Origin: Rhodomicrobium lacus
GTDB taxonomy: Bacteria; Pseudomonadota; Alphaproteobacteria; Rhizobiales; Rhodomicrobiaceae
Assembly: GCF_003992725.1 (NCBI RefSeq)
Contig: NZ_RZNF01000012.1
Span: 744,001-808,000 of the forward strand
DNA: 64,000 bases
Direction: 5' to 3'
Below the pieces are notes generated by a model. The model worked only from the letters and a program-made list of their open reading frames with translations, was not told the origin of the DNA and searched no databases. Of this stretch, positions 44,312-53,727 are shown piece by piece (position 1 is the stretch's first letter; each line of letters begins with the position of its first letter). The position numbers and the translations under genes were made by a program.

Positions 44312-46072
44312 TCAGGCGTGGATTTGCTCCGGCGCGCGGTGTGCTGGCTCGAATCCACTGTTGACTGGCGGCAGATACTTGGCGCCATCGTCGTCAGTAT
44401 TGATGACGTGGACGAATTCGGACATGCTCTTCGATAGCCTCGACGTGATATCGGAGAGGCTGGCAGATATCCCGGACAACGCCGCCGCCTGTTCCCTCGT
44501 CTTGCCCGCGACGACAGAGACGGAGCCCGAGCTTTTCGCCGCCTTCTCGCTACTTTCAGCGGCGAGAGAAACATTCTGCGCGATTTCCTGAGCTGCTGCG
44601 GTCTGCTCTTCCACAGCTGAGGCAATCGCACCAGTGAAGCTATGAATCTCCGATATCCTTCCGGCCATCGACTGTATGGTGGCGATAGCCGCCGTGGTAT
44701 ATTGCTGGATCGACTGAACCTGATCGGCGATGGCATCGGTCGCCTTGGCCGTTTGTGCGGATAGTTCCTTGACTTCCGAGGCGACCACAGCGAACCCCTT
44801 TCCGGCATCTCCAGCACGCGCGGCCTCGATCGTGGCATTGAGCGCGAGCAAGTTTGTCTGATCGGCGATAGTGCGGATGATTTCAACGATGGAGCCGATT
44901 TCCTCGGTTGCTGTCGTCAGATTCTCGACGTCCCTGTTCGTCCGGTGGGCTTCTTCCGTCGCCACTTCCACAACGGCGTTGGTACTGTGCGCCTGCTGCG
45001 AGACATCCCGGATCGAATAGCTGAGTTCCTCGGTCGCAGTCGCGACAGCATTCGAATTGTCGGCGGCGCTCGCGGAGACTCGCGCGGCTATCTCCGCTTC
45101 GCGGGTCGATGTTTCAGCCGCATCCGAAAGGGTTTCCGCCGATTGCCGCAGTTGGCCGATTTGCCGTTTCAAGCCCTCGACCACGCCAGCCATCATCTGT
45201 TCGAACTGAATTGCTTCGAGCCTCAGATAGTGCTCGCGCTCCTTTTCGCGGTCTCGTGACCGGGCGACCTCTTCCCGAAGAGACCACAGTTCTATCAAAT
45301 TGCGGCGCAGCGCTTCGACAGCTCGCGCGACCGGCCCCAAGGGAGCCTTCTCACCGAACGGGAGGTTCGCGGGCTGCACATTGCCGTCTGCGAGGCTCGT
45401 TATGGCGCGCCCGATATCGAGGAGCGGGTTGAGAATGGAGCGAGCGATCCACCATACAGCCAGCGCTAGGACCGCCAGAAGGCCACATACGATAGCGCCA
45501 TGGACGTAGAGCCGATAAAGGAAGGCTTCATGAAGGCTTGCCGCATCGGCGCTCACTGAGACAAAGCCCCCTATTTCCGGCGCGGCCTGCACGAATGTTA
45601 GTTTCGGGGTCCAGGAATGGCGCGCGACGATTTCAGGACCGTGCGCAAAGCCCGCGCCCGCGGGGCTTTTCGCGATTGCCGCGTAGGTCTCCGGCGACTT
45701 CTTGAGATTCTCCGGCCCTGCTTCCGGCGCATTCTTTCCCGACTGGGAGGGAGTGCCATGACCGAGCGCGACGCCATTGAGGTCATATGCGAGGGCAGTC
45801 GTCACACTATCTTCGTCCTGAAAGCGCGCGGAACGGATTACACCGAGATAAGCTTCTCGACCGACCTTTGAGGCTGGTCCCCCCGCCGTTACCATTTGCG
45901 CGCGAGCAACGGAAAGCACGAGATTTGTCCAATTTCGCAGCTCGCTTTGCTTGTCCTGCACCATCTGCCAGTGCAGGAACCAGAAGCTCACCAAGGCAGT
46001 CACCCCATAGGCGAGCAGGGCGAGGGCCACGATCATATTGATCCGGGTTAAAATTTTCAGACGGGCGGCCAT
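44312..46072 (-). CDS. Membrane methyl-accepting chemotaxis protein
   Basis: A 586-residue transducer. Helix TM1 (about residues 15-37) and TM2 (about 190-212) bracket a periplasmic sensor of about 150 residues; a HAMP domain ([19 protein letters not shown]) and a signalling domain with the tip [43 protein letters not shown] follow. No C-terminal CheR-tether pentapeptide is present. The ATG at 46072 has GTGGAG upstream; a GTG five codons earlier is the alternative. Ligand unknown. Confidence 0.93.
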   Translation of the reverse strand: MAARLKILTRINMIVALALLAYGVTALVSFWFLHWQMVQDKQSELRNWTNLVLSVARAQMVTAGGPASKVGREAYLGVIRSARFQDEDSVTTALAYDLNGVALGHGTPSQSGKNAPEAGPENLKKSPETYAAIAKSPAGAGFAHGPEIVARHSWTPKLTFVQAAPEIGGFVSVSADAASLHEAFLYRLYVHGAIVCGLLAVLALAVWWIARSILNPLLDIGRAITSLADGNVQPANLPFGEKAPLGPVARAVEALRRNLIELWSLREEVARSRDREKEREHYLRLEAIQFEQMMAGVVEGLKRQIGQLRQSAETLSDAAETSTREAEIAARVSASAADNSNAVATATEELSYSIRDVSQQAHSTNAVVEVATEEAHRTNRDVENLTTATEEIGSIVEIIRTIADQTNLLALNATIEAARAGDAGKGFAVVASEVKELSAQTAKATDAIADQVQSIQQYTTAAIATIQSMAGRISEIHSFTGAIASAVEEQTAAAQEIAQNVSLAAESSEKAAKSSGSVSVVAGKTREQAAALSGISASLSDITSRLSKSMSEFVHVINTDDDGAKYLPPVNSGFEPAHRAPEQIHA

Positions 46073-46276
46073 AGATGCATACTCCACTCAAAACTCCCGT
46101 AGGTTGTACACGAACAGCATTAAGGCGGAGTTTCCAGCCTACGAGGTTTGCGAAATGTGTGTAGCGGGAGATGCTCGGAATATTCGTCGCGATTTACATA
46201 AAAGTGGATATGCCAGCTGGGCAGAAAAATTAGTCTGACTACGGGATAGTACCCTCGAAATCAGGAACAGGTTGCA

Positions 46277-46831
46277 ATGTCGAACGCACTCCCCCACCCA
46301 ACTTTCGGTCAGACTGAACCGCTGATCATGGATCTGATCGCGCGTGCGCCGCACCTCATTAATCCCACATCCGGCATCGCGAACGATTTTCTTAATCAAT
46401 ACAATGAGGCGTTGCTCCTCATTGAGAACTTGCCCGTATTACTGCCCGAGATGATCGATGAACTACTGGCTTGGAAGCCGAAGTCGTACGTGGCGTACTT
46501 CGAAAGTTCACCGCTGAGTGGCGGCGACATCGCGATCACGGTTTACCAACTGATCGATGTCGATTTCAGGAATGCTTTCGAGAAGCAACTCGCTCTCCTG
46601 AATGCGATCACACAGCAGGCGATCTATCTCATTCGAGTCATGCAGTCAAAAGCGGGGGAACTTACATCGGAACATGTCGAGGGTTTCTGCAGAGTCATCG
46701 CCAAACGCCTCAGGATCGAGATCGAGAAGGCTGTCGATCTCGTCAATCACGGTATCGATCAACCTAGCGAAACATCCCAGGTGATGGCCGACCGCCTGAT
46801 GGCAGCCGCCACTGATGTCAAGTCCTTATAG
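46277..46831 (+). CDS. Unknown protein co-transcribed with cheA2
   Basis: A 184-residue, mostly helical protein without signal peptide or membrane segment and without a family I recognise. Notable segments are LLIENLPVLLPEMIDELLAWKPKSYVAYFESSPLSGGDIAITVYQLIDVDFRNAFEKQLALLNAITQQ. The start ATG directly follows a ggttgca element. It is 11 bases ahead of cheA2 and divergent from an MCP gene, so a role in the second chemotaxis signalling module is inferred. Confidence 0.75.
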   Translation: MSNALPHPTFGQTEPLIMDLIARAPHLINPTSGIANDFLNQYNEALLLIENLPVLLPEMIDELLAWKPKSYVAYFESSPLSGGDIAITVYQLIDVDFRNAFEKQLALLNAITQQAIYLIRVMQSKAGELTSEHVEGFCRVIAKRLRIEIEKAVDLVNHGIDQPSETSQVMADRLMAAATDVKSL

Positions 46832-46842
46832 AGTGTATTGCC

Positions 46843-49227
46843 ATGGATGAGTTGCTGAGCGATTTCCTGAGCGAGGTGACCGATCACATTCAGGAAATCG
46901 AATCCCATGTGGTCGTTTTTGAGAAGAACCCCGACAATTCAGAAGCTATCCGCCAGATTTTCCGGCTCTTTCACACGATAAAGGGAACGGCGGGCTTTCT
47001 GGGCCTCACCCGTCTTCAAAGCGTTTCGCACTCCGCGGAAACACTCATCGATGGGCTCCGCAGCGGACGTGCCCCGGTATCGCCAGCAGCCTCGTTGCTG
47101 TTGAAGGCGATCGATCGCGTCAAGAGCCTGCTCGAAAGCGTCGCGGAGCTTGGCGAGGAGCCGGCTGGCGAGGACACCGATATTGTCAGCCGCATCGAGA
47201 ACTTTCTCGATCGGGGCGATGACCTGGAAGCGGGCTCCGCTCTCGCCGCCACGCCGGTGACGCCGAAGCAAGAGGAGACCTGCGCGCAACAGGCGTCGAT
47301 TGACCGTCAGGAAATCGCGCCCGAAACACCGGGCACTGTCGCTGGGAACTCTCCGCAAGCTGACGTGGCGCCTTCCGTCGCTGAGGCCATTGCCCAGTCG
47401 CAACCGTCTCCTTCGCAGAAGGTCGAGGCCGACCAGACGTCGTCCAAGCCGACGTCCGGGAAGGAGGTGGGACAGGAGACGCTTCGCATTCCAACGGCGG
47501 TCATCGAACGTATCATGGCCCTTGCCACGGAATTGGTGCTGTCGCGCAATCAGATCATGAACCTGTCGCGGCGGCAGGACATGCATCAGATGAAGATGCC
47601 GCTGGAGCGGCTCTCCGGCCTCACTTCGGAATTGCAGGATGCCGTCATGCAGGCCCGCATGCAGCCGCTCAGGCGCCTGTTCGATAGCGTGCCGCGGCTG
47701 ATCCGGGATCTCTCGGCGGAAACCGGCAAGGAATTCAATGTCGTCATCGAAGGGGCCGACACCCGTCTCGACCGCCAGCTGATCGAATCCATTCGCGATC
47801 CGCTGATGCACCTCGTGCGCAACTGTGCCGACCACGGCATTGAAAGTCCGCAGGAGCGCGCGGCCCGCGGCAAACCGGCGGCCGGCCTCATTTCCATCGT
47901 CGCAAGTCAGGATTCAGGCCAGATCGTCATCGAAGTGTCAGACGATGGCCGGGGCTTCGACAGCGAACGGATTCGGGCGAAAGCCGTCGAGCGAGGCCTT
48001 GCGGAGGCAGACGCGGTCGCGCGCATGACCGACGAAGAGGTGTACCGTTTCATTCTGGAACCGGGGTTTTCCACCGCACAGACGATAACGACGATATCGG
48101 GCCGTGGCGTCGGCATGGACGTCGTGCGCGCGCACCTCGAAGCGATCGGCGGAAGCATCGGGCTTCATTCGACCAAGGGCGCCGGTTCGCGCTTTCTGCT
48201 CAGAATTCCGCTGACGCTTGCCATCGAGCCCGCGCTGATTGTCCAGGCCGCGGGCCAGCGGTTTGCGTTGCCGCAGAAATACGTCGTCGAGGCGCTCGAT
48301 TATTACGACGGCTCGCATGTGATCGGCGAGATGGAGGGGCAGCGCGTCCTGCGGCTTCGCGATGAAGTGTTCCCGGTCGCTGCGCTGTCCACGATGTTCG
48401 ATCTGGACGACAGCGACGCGTCTCCCGACAAGGTCGTGATCGTCTTGCGGCTTGGCGCCAGAAAGCTCGGCCTGATCGTCGACGGCATCGGCGACATTCA
48501 GGAGATCGTGGTCAAGCCCCTGAGCCGGCTCTTTCAGAAATTTCGGATCTTTACGGGTTGCACGATCCTCGGAGAAGGGTCCGTCATCCTCATTCTGGAT
48601 CCGGCCGGAATGGCCGACTTCATGAAACTCGATCAAGAGCCCGTCAAGAGCGGGCCGCCAGTGGAGCGCGCGGTCGAACGGACGGAGACGCCACTCATTC
48701 TTTTCAAAGCTGGCAACGGCGCCACGAAGGCGGTGTTCCGCAGGGTCGTGTCGAGAATCATCCGTGTGGATGCGACCGACATCACGCGGGCGGACGGACG
48801 CCTCGTGCATCGTTATCAGGGTCGATTGATCCCGGTGCAACCTCTCACGGACTCACCCACCGGTAAATCGGTGCTGATCCTGATCCTGAATGTCGGGGAC
48901 GAGACATTCGGTCTGGCTATAGACGCCGTGATCGACATCGTGTCGTCTCAAGCCGTCATCGAACTCGAAGCCGCCACGTCCGGTCTCCTCGGCACCGTCA
49001 GCATTGCGCGTGATGCGGTCGAACTGATCGACCCCGAGCACTTTCGCCAGCTTGCCTTTTCGAGGGAGAACGTACTTGGGGTGAACGAGCCCGGAGCGGA
49101 ACTCGCTCTTCATGACGACGATGCGGGCGTGACGGATCGCGCAAAGGGTGACTACGCCATGCCTGAGCCGTCCAGCAACCATGCAGCAGCCGGAGCGATT
49201 GAAAAGGATATGTGCCATGCAGGCTGA
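46843..49227 (+). CDS. Second CheA histidine kinase with two CheW-like domains
   Basis: The 794-residue kinase has an HPt domain with H44 (LFHTIKGTAGFLG), a long Pro/Gln/Ser-rich linker, a dimerisation region (about 215-265), an ATP-binding domain (NCADHGIE, DDGRGFD, GRGVGMDVV), a CheW-like domain (about 460-590) and a second CheW-like domain (about 620-745: VVSRIIRVDATDITRADGRLVHRYQGRLIPVQPL, FGLAIDAVIDIV). There is no receiver domain. It is followed by cheW2 with an 11-base overlap. Confidence 0.93.
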   Translation: MDELLSDFLSEVTDHIQEIESHVVVFEKNPDNSEAIRQIFRLFHTIKGTAGFLGLTRLQSVSHSAETLIDGLRSGRAPVSPAASLLLKAIDRVKSLLESVAELGEEPAGEDTDIVSRIENFLDRGDDLEAGSALAATPVTPKQEETCAQQASIDRQEIAPETPGTVAGNSPQADVAPSVAEAIAQSQPSPSQKVEADQTSSKPTSGKEVGQETLRIPTAVIERIMALATELVLSRNQIMNLSRRQDMHQMKMPLERLSGLTSELQDAVMQARMQPLRRLFDSVPRLIRDLSAETGKEFNVVIEGADTRLDRQLIESIRDPLMHLVRNCADHGIESPQERAARGKPAAGLISIVASQDSGQIVIEVSDDGRGFDSERIRAKAVERGLAEADAVARMTDEEVYRFILEPGFSTAQTITTISGRGVGMDVVRAHLEAIGGSIGLHSTKGAGSRFLLRIPLTLAIEPALIVQAAGQRFALPQKYVVEALDYYDGSHVIGEMEGQRVLRLRDEVFPVAALSTMFDLDDSDASPDKVVIVLRLGARKLGLIVDGIGDIQEIVVKPLSRLFQKFRIFTGCTILGEGSVILILDPAGMADFMKLDQEPVKSGPPVERAVERTETPLILFKAGNGATKAVFRRVVSRIIRVDATDITRADGRLVHRYQGRLIPVQPLTDSPTGKSVLILILNVGDETFGLAIDAVIDIVSSQAVIELEAATSGLLGTVSIARDAVELIDPEHFRQLAFSRENVLGVNEPGAELALHDDDAGVTDRAKGDYAMPEPSSNHAAAGAIEKDMCHAG

Positions 49228-49738
49228 ACCCGGACTTGTCACGACACATCGCCGAGAGCCAGCTTCCATGGCGACGTCCGACATTCGCACCAGTTTCTTC
49301 ACCGTGTTTGTGGCCGACCAAGTTTACGGAATAAGCGTCGGCGATGCTCCGACGATTTTCACCCTTGGCGAGGTTACTCCCATGCCGTCGGCGCGAGGCG
49401 GATATATCGGGCTGACAAACCTGCGAGGGCGCATCGTGGTGACGGTGAGCCTTCGCAAATGGTTAAGCCTCCGTCCGAAAGAGGGGGGAACCGAAAAATA
49501 TGCAATAGCGCTTGAGGTTCAAAACGAATGCTTCGCTTTGCTCGTCGACAGGATCGGCGATGTGCTGACATTGCCGGAAATCAGCCGAACCGGTGTTCCC
49601 GCCCATTTTCAGAGCCGCAAGACGAATTTCGCGCGGGACATGTATTTCTCGGACATCGGTCTCATTCCGATATTGGACAAGACGCTTCTGTTCGATCAGC
49701 TCATGGCTCAGGTCGCGTCCTCAACGTCCGTCGAATGA
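49217..49738 (+). CDS. Second CheW coupling protein
   Basis: A 173-residue CheW-family protein: FFTVFVADQVYGISVGDAPTIF, GYIGLTNLRGRIVVTVSLRKWL, FALLVDRIGDVLTLPE and LIPILDKTLLFDQL. The ATG at 49217 lies inside the end of cheA2 and has AAGGA upstream; a longer frame to 49148 is unlikely. It should link receptors to cheA2. No cheY, cheB or cheR follows; those functions must come from the main operon. Confidence 0.9.
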   Translation: MQAEPGLVTTHRREPASMATSDIRTSFFTVFVADQVYGISVGDAPTIFTLGEVTPMPSARGGYIGLTNLRGRIVVTVSLRKWLSLRPKEGGTEKYAIALEVQNECFALLVDRIGDVLTLPEISRTGVPAHFQSRKTNFARDMYFSDIGLIPILDKTLLFDQLMAQVASSTSVE

Positions 49739-49910
49739 GCCAGGGCCAGAGGAAGCGGGCGCGCTATCACACTGATAAAGGTCAGGTCGCGCGCCTCACC
49801 AGGAATGGTATTCCGATGACTTCGCCGCCCTCAGCGCGTCGTGATCTCGCTTGCCGCTGTCCTGAAGGCGAAAGCATCGTCGCTCCGAGATTGTCGACGG
49901 CTGCTCGCAA

Positions 49911-50486
49911 TCATGACTTAAGCCTTGCCAGATCCAGCGCGATCGCCTCGCCATAGGCAACAGGCTGCGCGAAATGCGTCAGCAGCGGCACACCCTCGAC
50001 GATCGCGCGAAGCACACGGATCGCGCCGGCGTGGGTGATCGCAAGCACGGTGTTTGAGTGGCCCCCGTTTTCGCCCGAGGTTTCGCCCCCCGCAGAGGCA
50101 GAACCGAGCGACATGTCCGCGAGCCAGTCCGAGAGGCGCGCGGCCATGGCGGTCAGCGCCTCCCCGCCAGGCGGCGCGGTATCGGGCAGGCCGTTGGCCC
50201 ACGCATCGAAGTCCGGCTGCGCGATTGTGTCCCAGCGCACGCCCTCCCAGGCGCCAAAGTCGAGTTCCTGCAAACGCGGATCGATACGAGCGGCTGGATC
50301 GACACGAAGGGCGAGATCAAGGCACCGCCGCGCGGGGCTCGTGCAGACGAGTGCGCCGCTGGCATGTGGCATGAGCCGAGCCACCGCCGCATCCACCTCA
50401 TGCGCATCGCAATGGAGAGCGAGCCGCCCGTAACACACACCCGCCTCGACGACCGGCTTCGGGTGGCGCGCGAGGATCAGACGCAT
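49911..50486 (-). CDS. cobC: Alpha-ribazole phosphatase-type histidine phosphatase CobC
   Basis: A 191-residue phosphoglycerate-mutase-like phosphatase. The catalytic motif is LARHPKP with the nucleophilic His; second-shell motifs are CTSPARRCLDLA, ELDFGAWEG (catalytic Glu) and ITHAGAIRV (second His). In cobalamin synthesis CobC removes the phosphate from alpha-ribazole phosphate or adenosylcobalamin phosphate. It overlaps cobS by ten bases, which supports this role. Confidence 0.85.
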   Translation of the reverse strand: MRLILARHPKPVVEAGVCYGRLALHCDAHEVDAAVARLMPHASGALVCTSPARRCLDLALRVDPAARIDPRLQELDFGAWEGVRWDTIAQPDFDAWANGLPDTAPPGGEALTAMAARLSDWLADMSLGSASAGGETSGENGGHSNTVLAITHAGAIRVLRAIVEGVPLLTHFAQPVAYGEAIALDLARLKS

Positions 50487-51238
50487 GCCGCCAGCGCCAG
50501 CAGGAACGCCAGTTCAAAACTCTGCTCGAACGCGCCGAGAACGTCGCCCGTATAACCGCCGATCAGCCTTTTCGCACGCCAGCCCATGAACAGCACTGCG
50601 GCGACGCCCGCCGCCAGTCCAGCCAGTGCGAGCGGCAGCGGCAGCAGCGCCAGCGGCGCGAGGCCGAAGACGGAGGCGACGGCGAGCCCGCGCGTGGTCA
50701 CGCTCTGCCCGGCGGGCTTCATCTTCCCTGCCTCGACGGGTTTCGCGTACGGCAGCACCGGCATCGTCGCAATGACCGCAAGCCGCCCGCCCGCGTGAAT
50801 CGCGATGAGGGCGGCGGCGGCGACTGTTACCGGAAGGGCGGCCAGGGCGAAAACCTTCACGCCGAGGTTCAGCACCGTCGCCACCACGCCAAAGGTGCCG
50901 AGGCGGCTGTCGGTCATGATCGCGAGGCGCTTTTCTTTCGTGCTGCCGCCCATGGCGTCGAAGAAATCCGCGAAACCATCCTCATGAAAGGCACCCGTCG
51001 CAGCAACGCCAGCCGCGACCGCCAGCAGCGCGGGGAGCGGCCCGGTCCACACGAGCGACGCGGCCAACAGCACCGCCGCCGAAATGCCGCCAACCACCAC
51101 GCCCGCCAGCGGGAAATATTTCACGCTGCGGTCGAGCCAGGCATGGTCGAAGGCGAACAGCCCCGGCACCGGCAGCCGCGTGAGAAACTGCACGGCGCTC
51201 AGGAACAGGCAAAACTCCGTGCGGACGAAGGCGATCAT
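50477..51238 (-). CDS. cobS: Adenosylcobinamide-GDP ribazoletransferase CobS
   Basis: CobS joins adenosylcobinamide-GDP to alpha-ribazole in the membrane. The 253-residue product from ATG 51238 has the family start FLSAVQFLTRLPVPG, KYFPLAGVVVGGISAAVLLA, the acidic motif GAFHEDGFADFFDAMGGSTKEKRLAIMTDSRLGTFG, and several membrane helices. The longer frame to 51361 lies within cobT and is rejected. It is between cobT and cobC. Confidence 0.94.
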   Translation of the reverse strand: MIAFVRTEFCLFLSAVQFLTRLPVPGLFAFDHAWLDRSVKYFPLAGVVVGGISAAVLLAASLVWTGPLPALLAVAAGVAATGAFHEDGFADFFDAMGGSTKEKRLAIMTDSRLGTFGVVATVLNLGVKVFALAALPVTVAAAALIAIHAGGRLAVIATMPVLPYAKPVEAGKMKPAGQSVTTRGLAVASVFGLAPLALLPLPLALAGLAAGVAAVLFMGWRAKRLIGGYTGDVLGAFEQSFELAFLLALAACV

Positions 51239-51251
51239 GTCGGGTTCGGCC

Positions 51252-52298
51252 TCACTTGGCGTGCGTCGGATGCGGCCCGGGCAGGTCGGCCATGGTGTCG
51301 AGCATCGCCTGCGCCATGCGCAGCATGGGCACGACGAGCACAGCGCCAGTGCCCTCGCCAAGCCGCATGCCGAAGCTGAAGAAGGGCTCCGCGTTCAGCC
51401 ATTGCATGAGCGCGATGTGCCCCGGTTCGGCCGACTGATGCGAGAACAGCAGGTAATCGCGCAGGTTCGGGTCGATGGCGACGGCAGCGCAGGCGGCGGC
51501 GGTGGCGATGAAGCCGTCGACAATCACGATCTGGCGCGCGTTGGCCGCACCGAACATCGCGCCCGCCATCATCGCGATTTCGTAGCCGCCGAACTCGCGC
51601 AGCGCGTCGAGGCCGGTTTCGACCGGCGCGCGGGTAAACGAACGCGCGAGCACATCGCGCTTGTGTTGCAGGCCCGCTGGCGGTGCGCCCGCGCCGGGCC
51701 CCACGACGATATCGAGCGGAAGCTTCGTCACGCAATGCGCGACAAGCGCCGCCGAGCTTGTGTTGCCGATGCCGATCTCGCCGAGCGCCAGCATGCCGAA
51801 GCCTTGCGCCCTCAGATCCCCCGCGATCTCGAATCCCGCGCGCAACGCCTCGCTCAGTTCATCAGGGGTCATGGCGGGTTCGTGCAGGAAGTCGCGCGTG
51901 CCGGGACCGATACGCCGCGACGTGAGGCGCGGATGCGGCGGGTGCGGCTGGCGAAGCCCCGCGTCGATCACGAACACCTCGACGTCTGCGCCCTTGGCTG
52001 CGATGTTGCCCCCGGCCTTGCCGTCGCAGGCCATGCCGGTGACGAGTGTCGAGATTTCGGCCGGGTACGCCGTCACGCCTTCCGCGACGACGCCATGATC
52101 GGCCGCGAAGATCGCAAGCGCCGCGCGACCCAGATCTGGTTTTAAGGATTGCGTTATAAGACCGGCGTGGATCGCCAGCGTTTCGATGCGGCCGAGCGAA
52201 CCGACCGGCTTCGCCTTCTGGTCGATGGCGGCGCGAAGTGAGGGTTCAAGGTCGCGCGAAAGCGGCGTGACAGAGGGAAACCGTTCAGCTTTATGCAT
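51252..52298 (-). CDS. cobT: Nicotinate-nucleotide-dimethylbenzimidazole phosphoribosyltransferase CobT
   Basis: CobT makes alpha-ribazole phosphate from the lower-ligand base. The 348-residue product has KPVGSLGRIETLA, IFAADHGVVAEGVTAYP, GEIGIGNTSSAALVAHC, GLDALREFGGYEIAMMAGAMF and the catalytic Glu region RLGEGTGAVL. It heads the cobT-cobS-cobC run. No cobalamin riboswitch is evident in the short 26-base spacer before the divergent gene. Confidence 0.95.
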   Translation of the reverse strand: MHKAERFPSVTPLSRDLEPSLRAAIDQKAKPVGSLGRIETLAIHAGLITQSLKPDLGRAALAIFAADHGVVAEGVTAYPAEISTLVTGMACDGKAGGNIAAKGADVEVFVIDAGLRQPHPPHPRLTSRRIGPGTRDFLHEPAMTPDELSEALRAGFEIAGDLRAQGFGMLALGEIGIGNTSSAALVAHCVTKLPLDIVVGPGAGAPPAGLQHKRDVLARSFTRAPVETGLDALREFGGYEIAMMAGAMFGAANARQIVIVDGFIATAAACAAVAIDPNLRDYLLFSHQSAEPGHIALMQWLNAEPFFSFGMRLGEGTGAVLVVPMLRMAQAMLDTMADLPGPHPTHAK

Positions 52299-52324
52299 GG
52301 GATCACTGTTATAAGAGGCAAGCG

Positions 52325-52813
52325 ATGAGCACTAAAGATCACACGGGCGGCGAGCCGGTCAATGCACCAATCTTTCCGAAGCCGCCAGTCGTGCTGCTGC
52401 TGTTCCTTGCCGCTGGCTTCGTGCTTCAGCATTTCGTTCCATTGCTCCAGGGCGAGCCGGACGTCGCGAGCATCGTCGCGGGCAATGCGTTCATGGTAGC
52501 CGGGTTTGTCATCGCCGTGCTTGCCGCGCGCGAGATGTTCCGCGCCAGAACCGCGATTTTGCCCGGCGAGAAGGCTGCGGCGCTGGTGCAAAGCGGCGTC
52601 TTCACGCTTTCTCGCAATCCGATCTATCTGAGTTTCATTCTTTTTATGGTCGGACTCGGCCTCGCACTCGCGAACCTCTGGTTGATCCTGCTCGCACCCT
52701 TTCTCCTGCTGTATTTGCAGGAACGCGTGGTCAAGCGTGAGGAAGCCTATCTGGCTGCGCGATTCGGCCCTCAGTTCTTCGATTATCGAAAGCGCGTGCG
52801 CCGCTGGATATAG
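52325..52813 (+). CDS. Isoprenylcysteine/phospholipid methyltransferase-like membrane protein
   Basis: A 162-residue protein with three to four membrane helices and the C-terminal signature of the isoprenylcysteine carboxyl methyltransferase / PEMT family: LVQSGVFTLSRNPIYLSFILFMVGLGLA, then LQERVVKREEAYLAARFGPQFFDYRKRVRRWI, which in this family binds S-adenosylmethionine and the substrate. The substrate in bacteria is unknown. It is divergent from cobT. Confidence 0.85.
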   Translation: MSTKDHTGGEPVNAPIFPKPPVVLLLFLAAGFVLQHFVPLLQGEPDVASIVAGNAFMVAGFVIAVLAAREMFRARTAILPGEKAAALVQSGVFTLSRNPIYLSFILFMVGLGLALANLWLILLAPFLLLYLQERVVKREEAYLAARFGPQFFDYRKRVRRWI

Positions 52814-53125
52814 GCGGTGCGGCTCTTCGCATCACGACATCGTTTTTTGATAACCGCCGAGCGCGGGGAACGGTCTTGATCGCACGCGATCCGGCCCGAA
52901 AACGGCCTTGTTGCGGTGCAACTCATCATCTACGGACGAATCAACCCGCAGAGGTTGCATGAGGCCCGGCGTTTTTTGCAGCCTTGTTAAGTTCCGGCCG
53001 ACCTGGAAGCTCGAGTCTTTCTAAATATTCATGATATCGCGTCATTCCTCCGTACCGGAACCTTTCCTATATGCGTGTGTCTTACCACCCGTGTTTCTTG
53101 ACACGGCGAACATGGAGTTTCCCGA
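52814..53125. other. Intergenic region without a gene
   Basis: No open frame or RNA gene is evident in these 312 bases. There are short GC-rich inverted stretches near 52890-52910 and an AT-rich segment near 53020-53035 ahead of the PRC-barrel gene, which probably holds its promoter, but I cannot define -35/-10 boxes with confidence. Confidence 0.5.
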
Positions 53126-53674
53126 ATGAAAACGACTCTCACGGCTGCCGCGGCTTTGATGATCGCTATCAGCCCCCTCGCAGCACAGACGACGGCGCCG
53201 GCGGCTACGGCCCCTGTCACCTTTATCGAACAGCAGACGAATGAAGAAGTGCTTGGCACCGACTTCGTCGGCACCCCCGTCCTCGCGAAGGACAACCAGC
53301 AGATCGGCAAGATCGCCAACCTCGTGTTCGACAAGGACGGCCGCATTGCGATCGCGGTGATCGGCGTTGGCGGCGTGCTCGGGATCGGTGAGAAGGAAGT
53401 CGCGGTTCCGTTCGACGCGATCAAGTCCGAAAGCAAAGACAACAAGCATGTCTTCACGGTCGACGCGACGAAAGAGCAGCTCAAGGCCGCTCCCGCCTAC
53501 AAGACGCTGAACGATCAGGCGTTCAATCAGCGCGTTGCCGAGTGGCGCCAGAAGGCTGCCGAGAGCTGGAAGCAGGCGAAGGAGAAGGCCGGCCAAGCCT
53601 ACGAACAGGCCAAGGAAAAGGTCAACGAGAAGATCAACGAGAACAAACCCGCAGAAACCCCCAAGTCCCAGTAA
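53126..53674 (+). CDS. Exported PRC-barrel domain protein
   Basis: The 182-residue product has a signal peptide (about 1-20), a PRC-barrel domain (about 40-110: GTPVLAKDNQQIGKIANLVFDKDGRIAIAVIGVGGVLGIGEKEVAVPFDAI), and a charged helical tail of Lys/Glu/Ala repeats (KAAESWKQAKEKAGQAYEQAKEKVNEK). Proteins of this kind are common in Hyphomicrobiales envelopes and often stress-induced; the role is not known. A terminator follows at once. Confidence 0.85.
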   Translation: MKTTLTAAAALMIAISPLAAQTTAPAATAPVTFIEQQTNEEVLGTDFVGTPVLAKDNQQIGKIANLVFDKDGRIAIAVIGVGGVLGIGEKEVAVPFDAIKSESKDNKHVFTVDATKEQLKAAPAYKTLNDQAFNQRVAEWRQKAAESWKQAKEKAGQAYEQAKEKVNEKINENKPAETPKSQ

Positions 53675-53693
53675 CGCGGGGACAATCGTCAGG

Positions 53694-53727
53694 AAGGAGG
53701 CTTCGGCCTCCTTTATTCTGATTTTGC
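53694..53727 (+). terminator. Terminator of the PRC-barrel gene
   Basis: An eight-base-pair stem AAGGAGGC/GCCTCCTT capped by a TTCG tetraloop (53694-53713), followed by a T-rich stretch (ttattctgatttt). It also overlaps the last codons of the convergent sulfatase gene. Confidence 0.85.

Noticed and set aside
52960-52975. CAACC and GGTTG near each other upstream of the PRC-barrel gene
   Set aside because: The spacing is 6 bases, not 13, and the gene is not a motility gene, so it does not belong to the flagellar motif set.
53040-53085. GGAAC-type element upstream of the PRC-barrel gene, resembling an EcfG stress promoter
   Set aside because: No CGTT box at the right distance; the match is not good enough to annotate.
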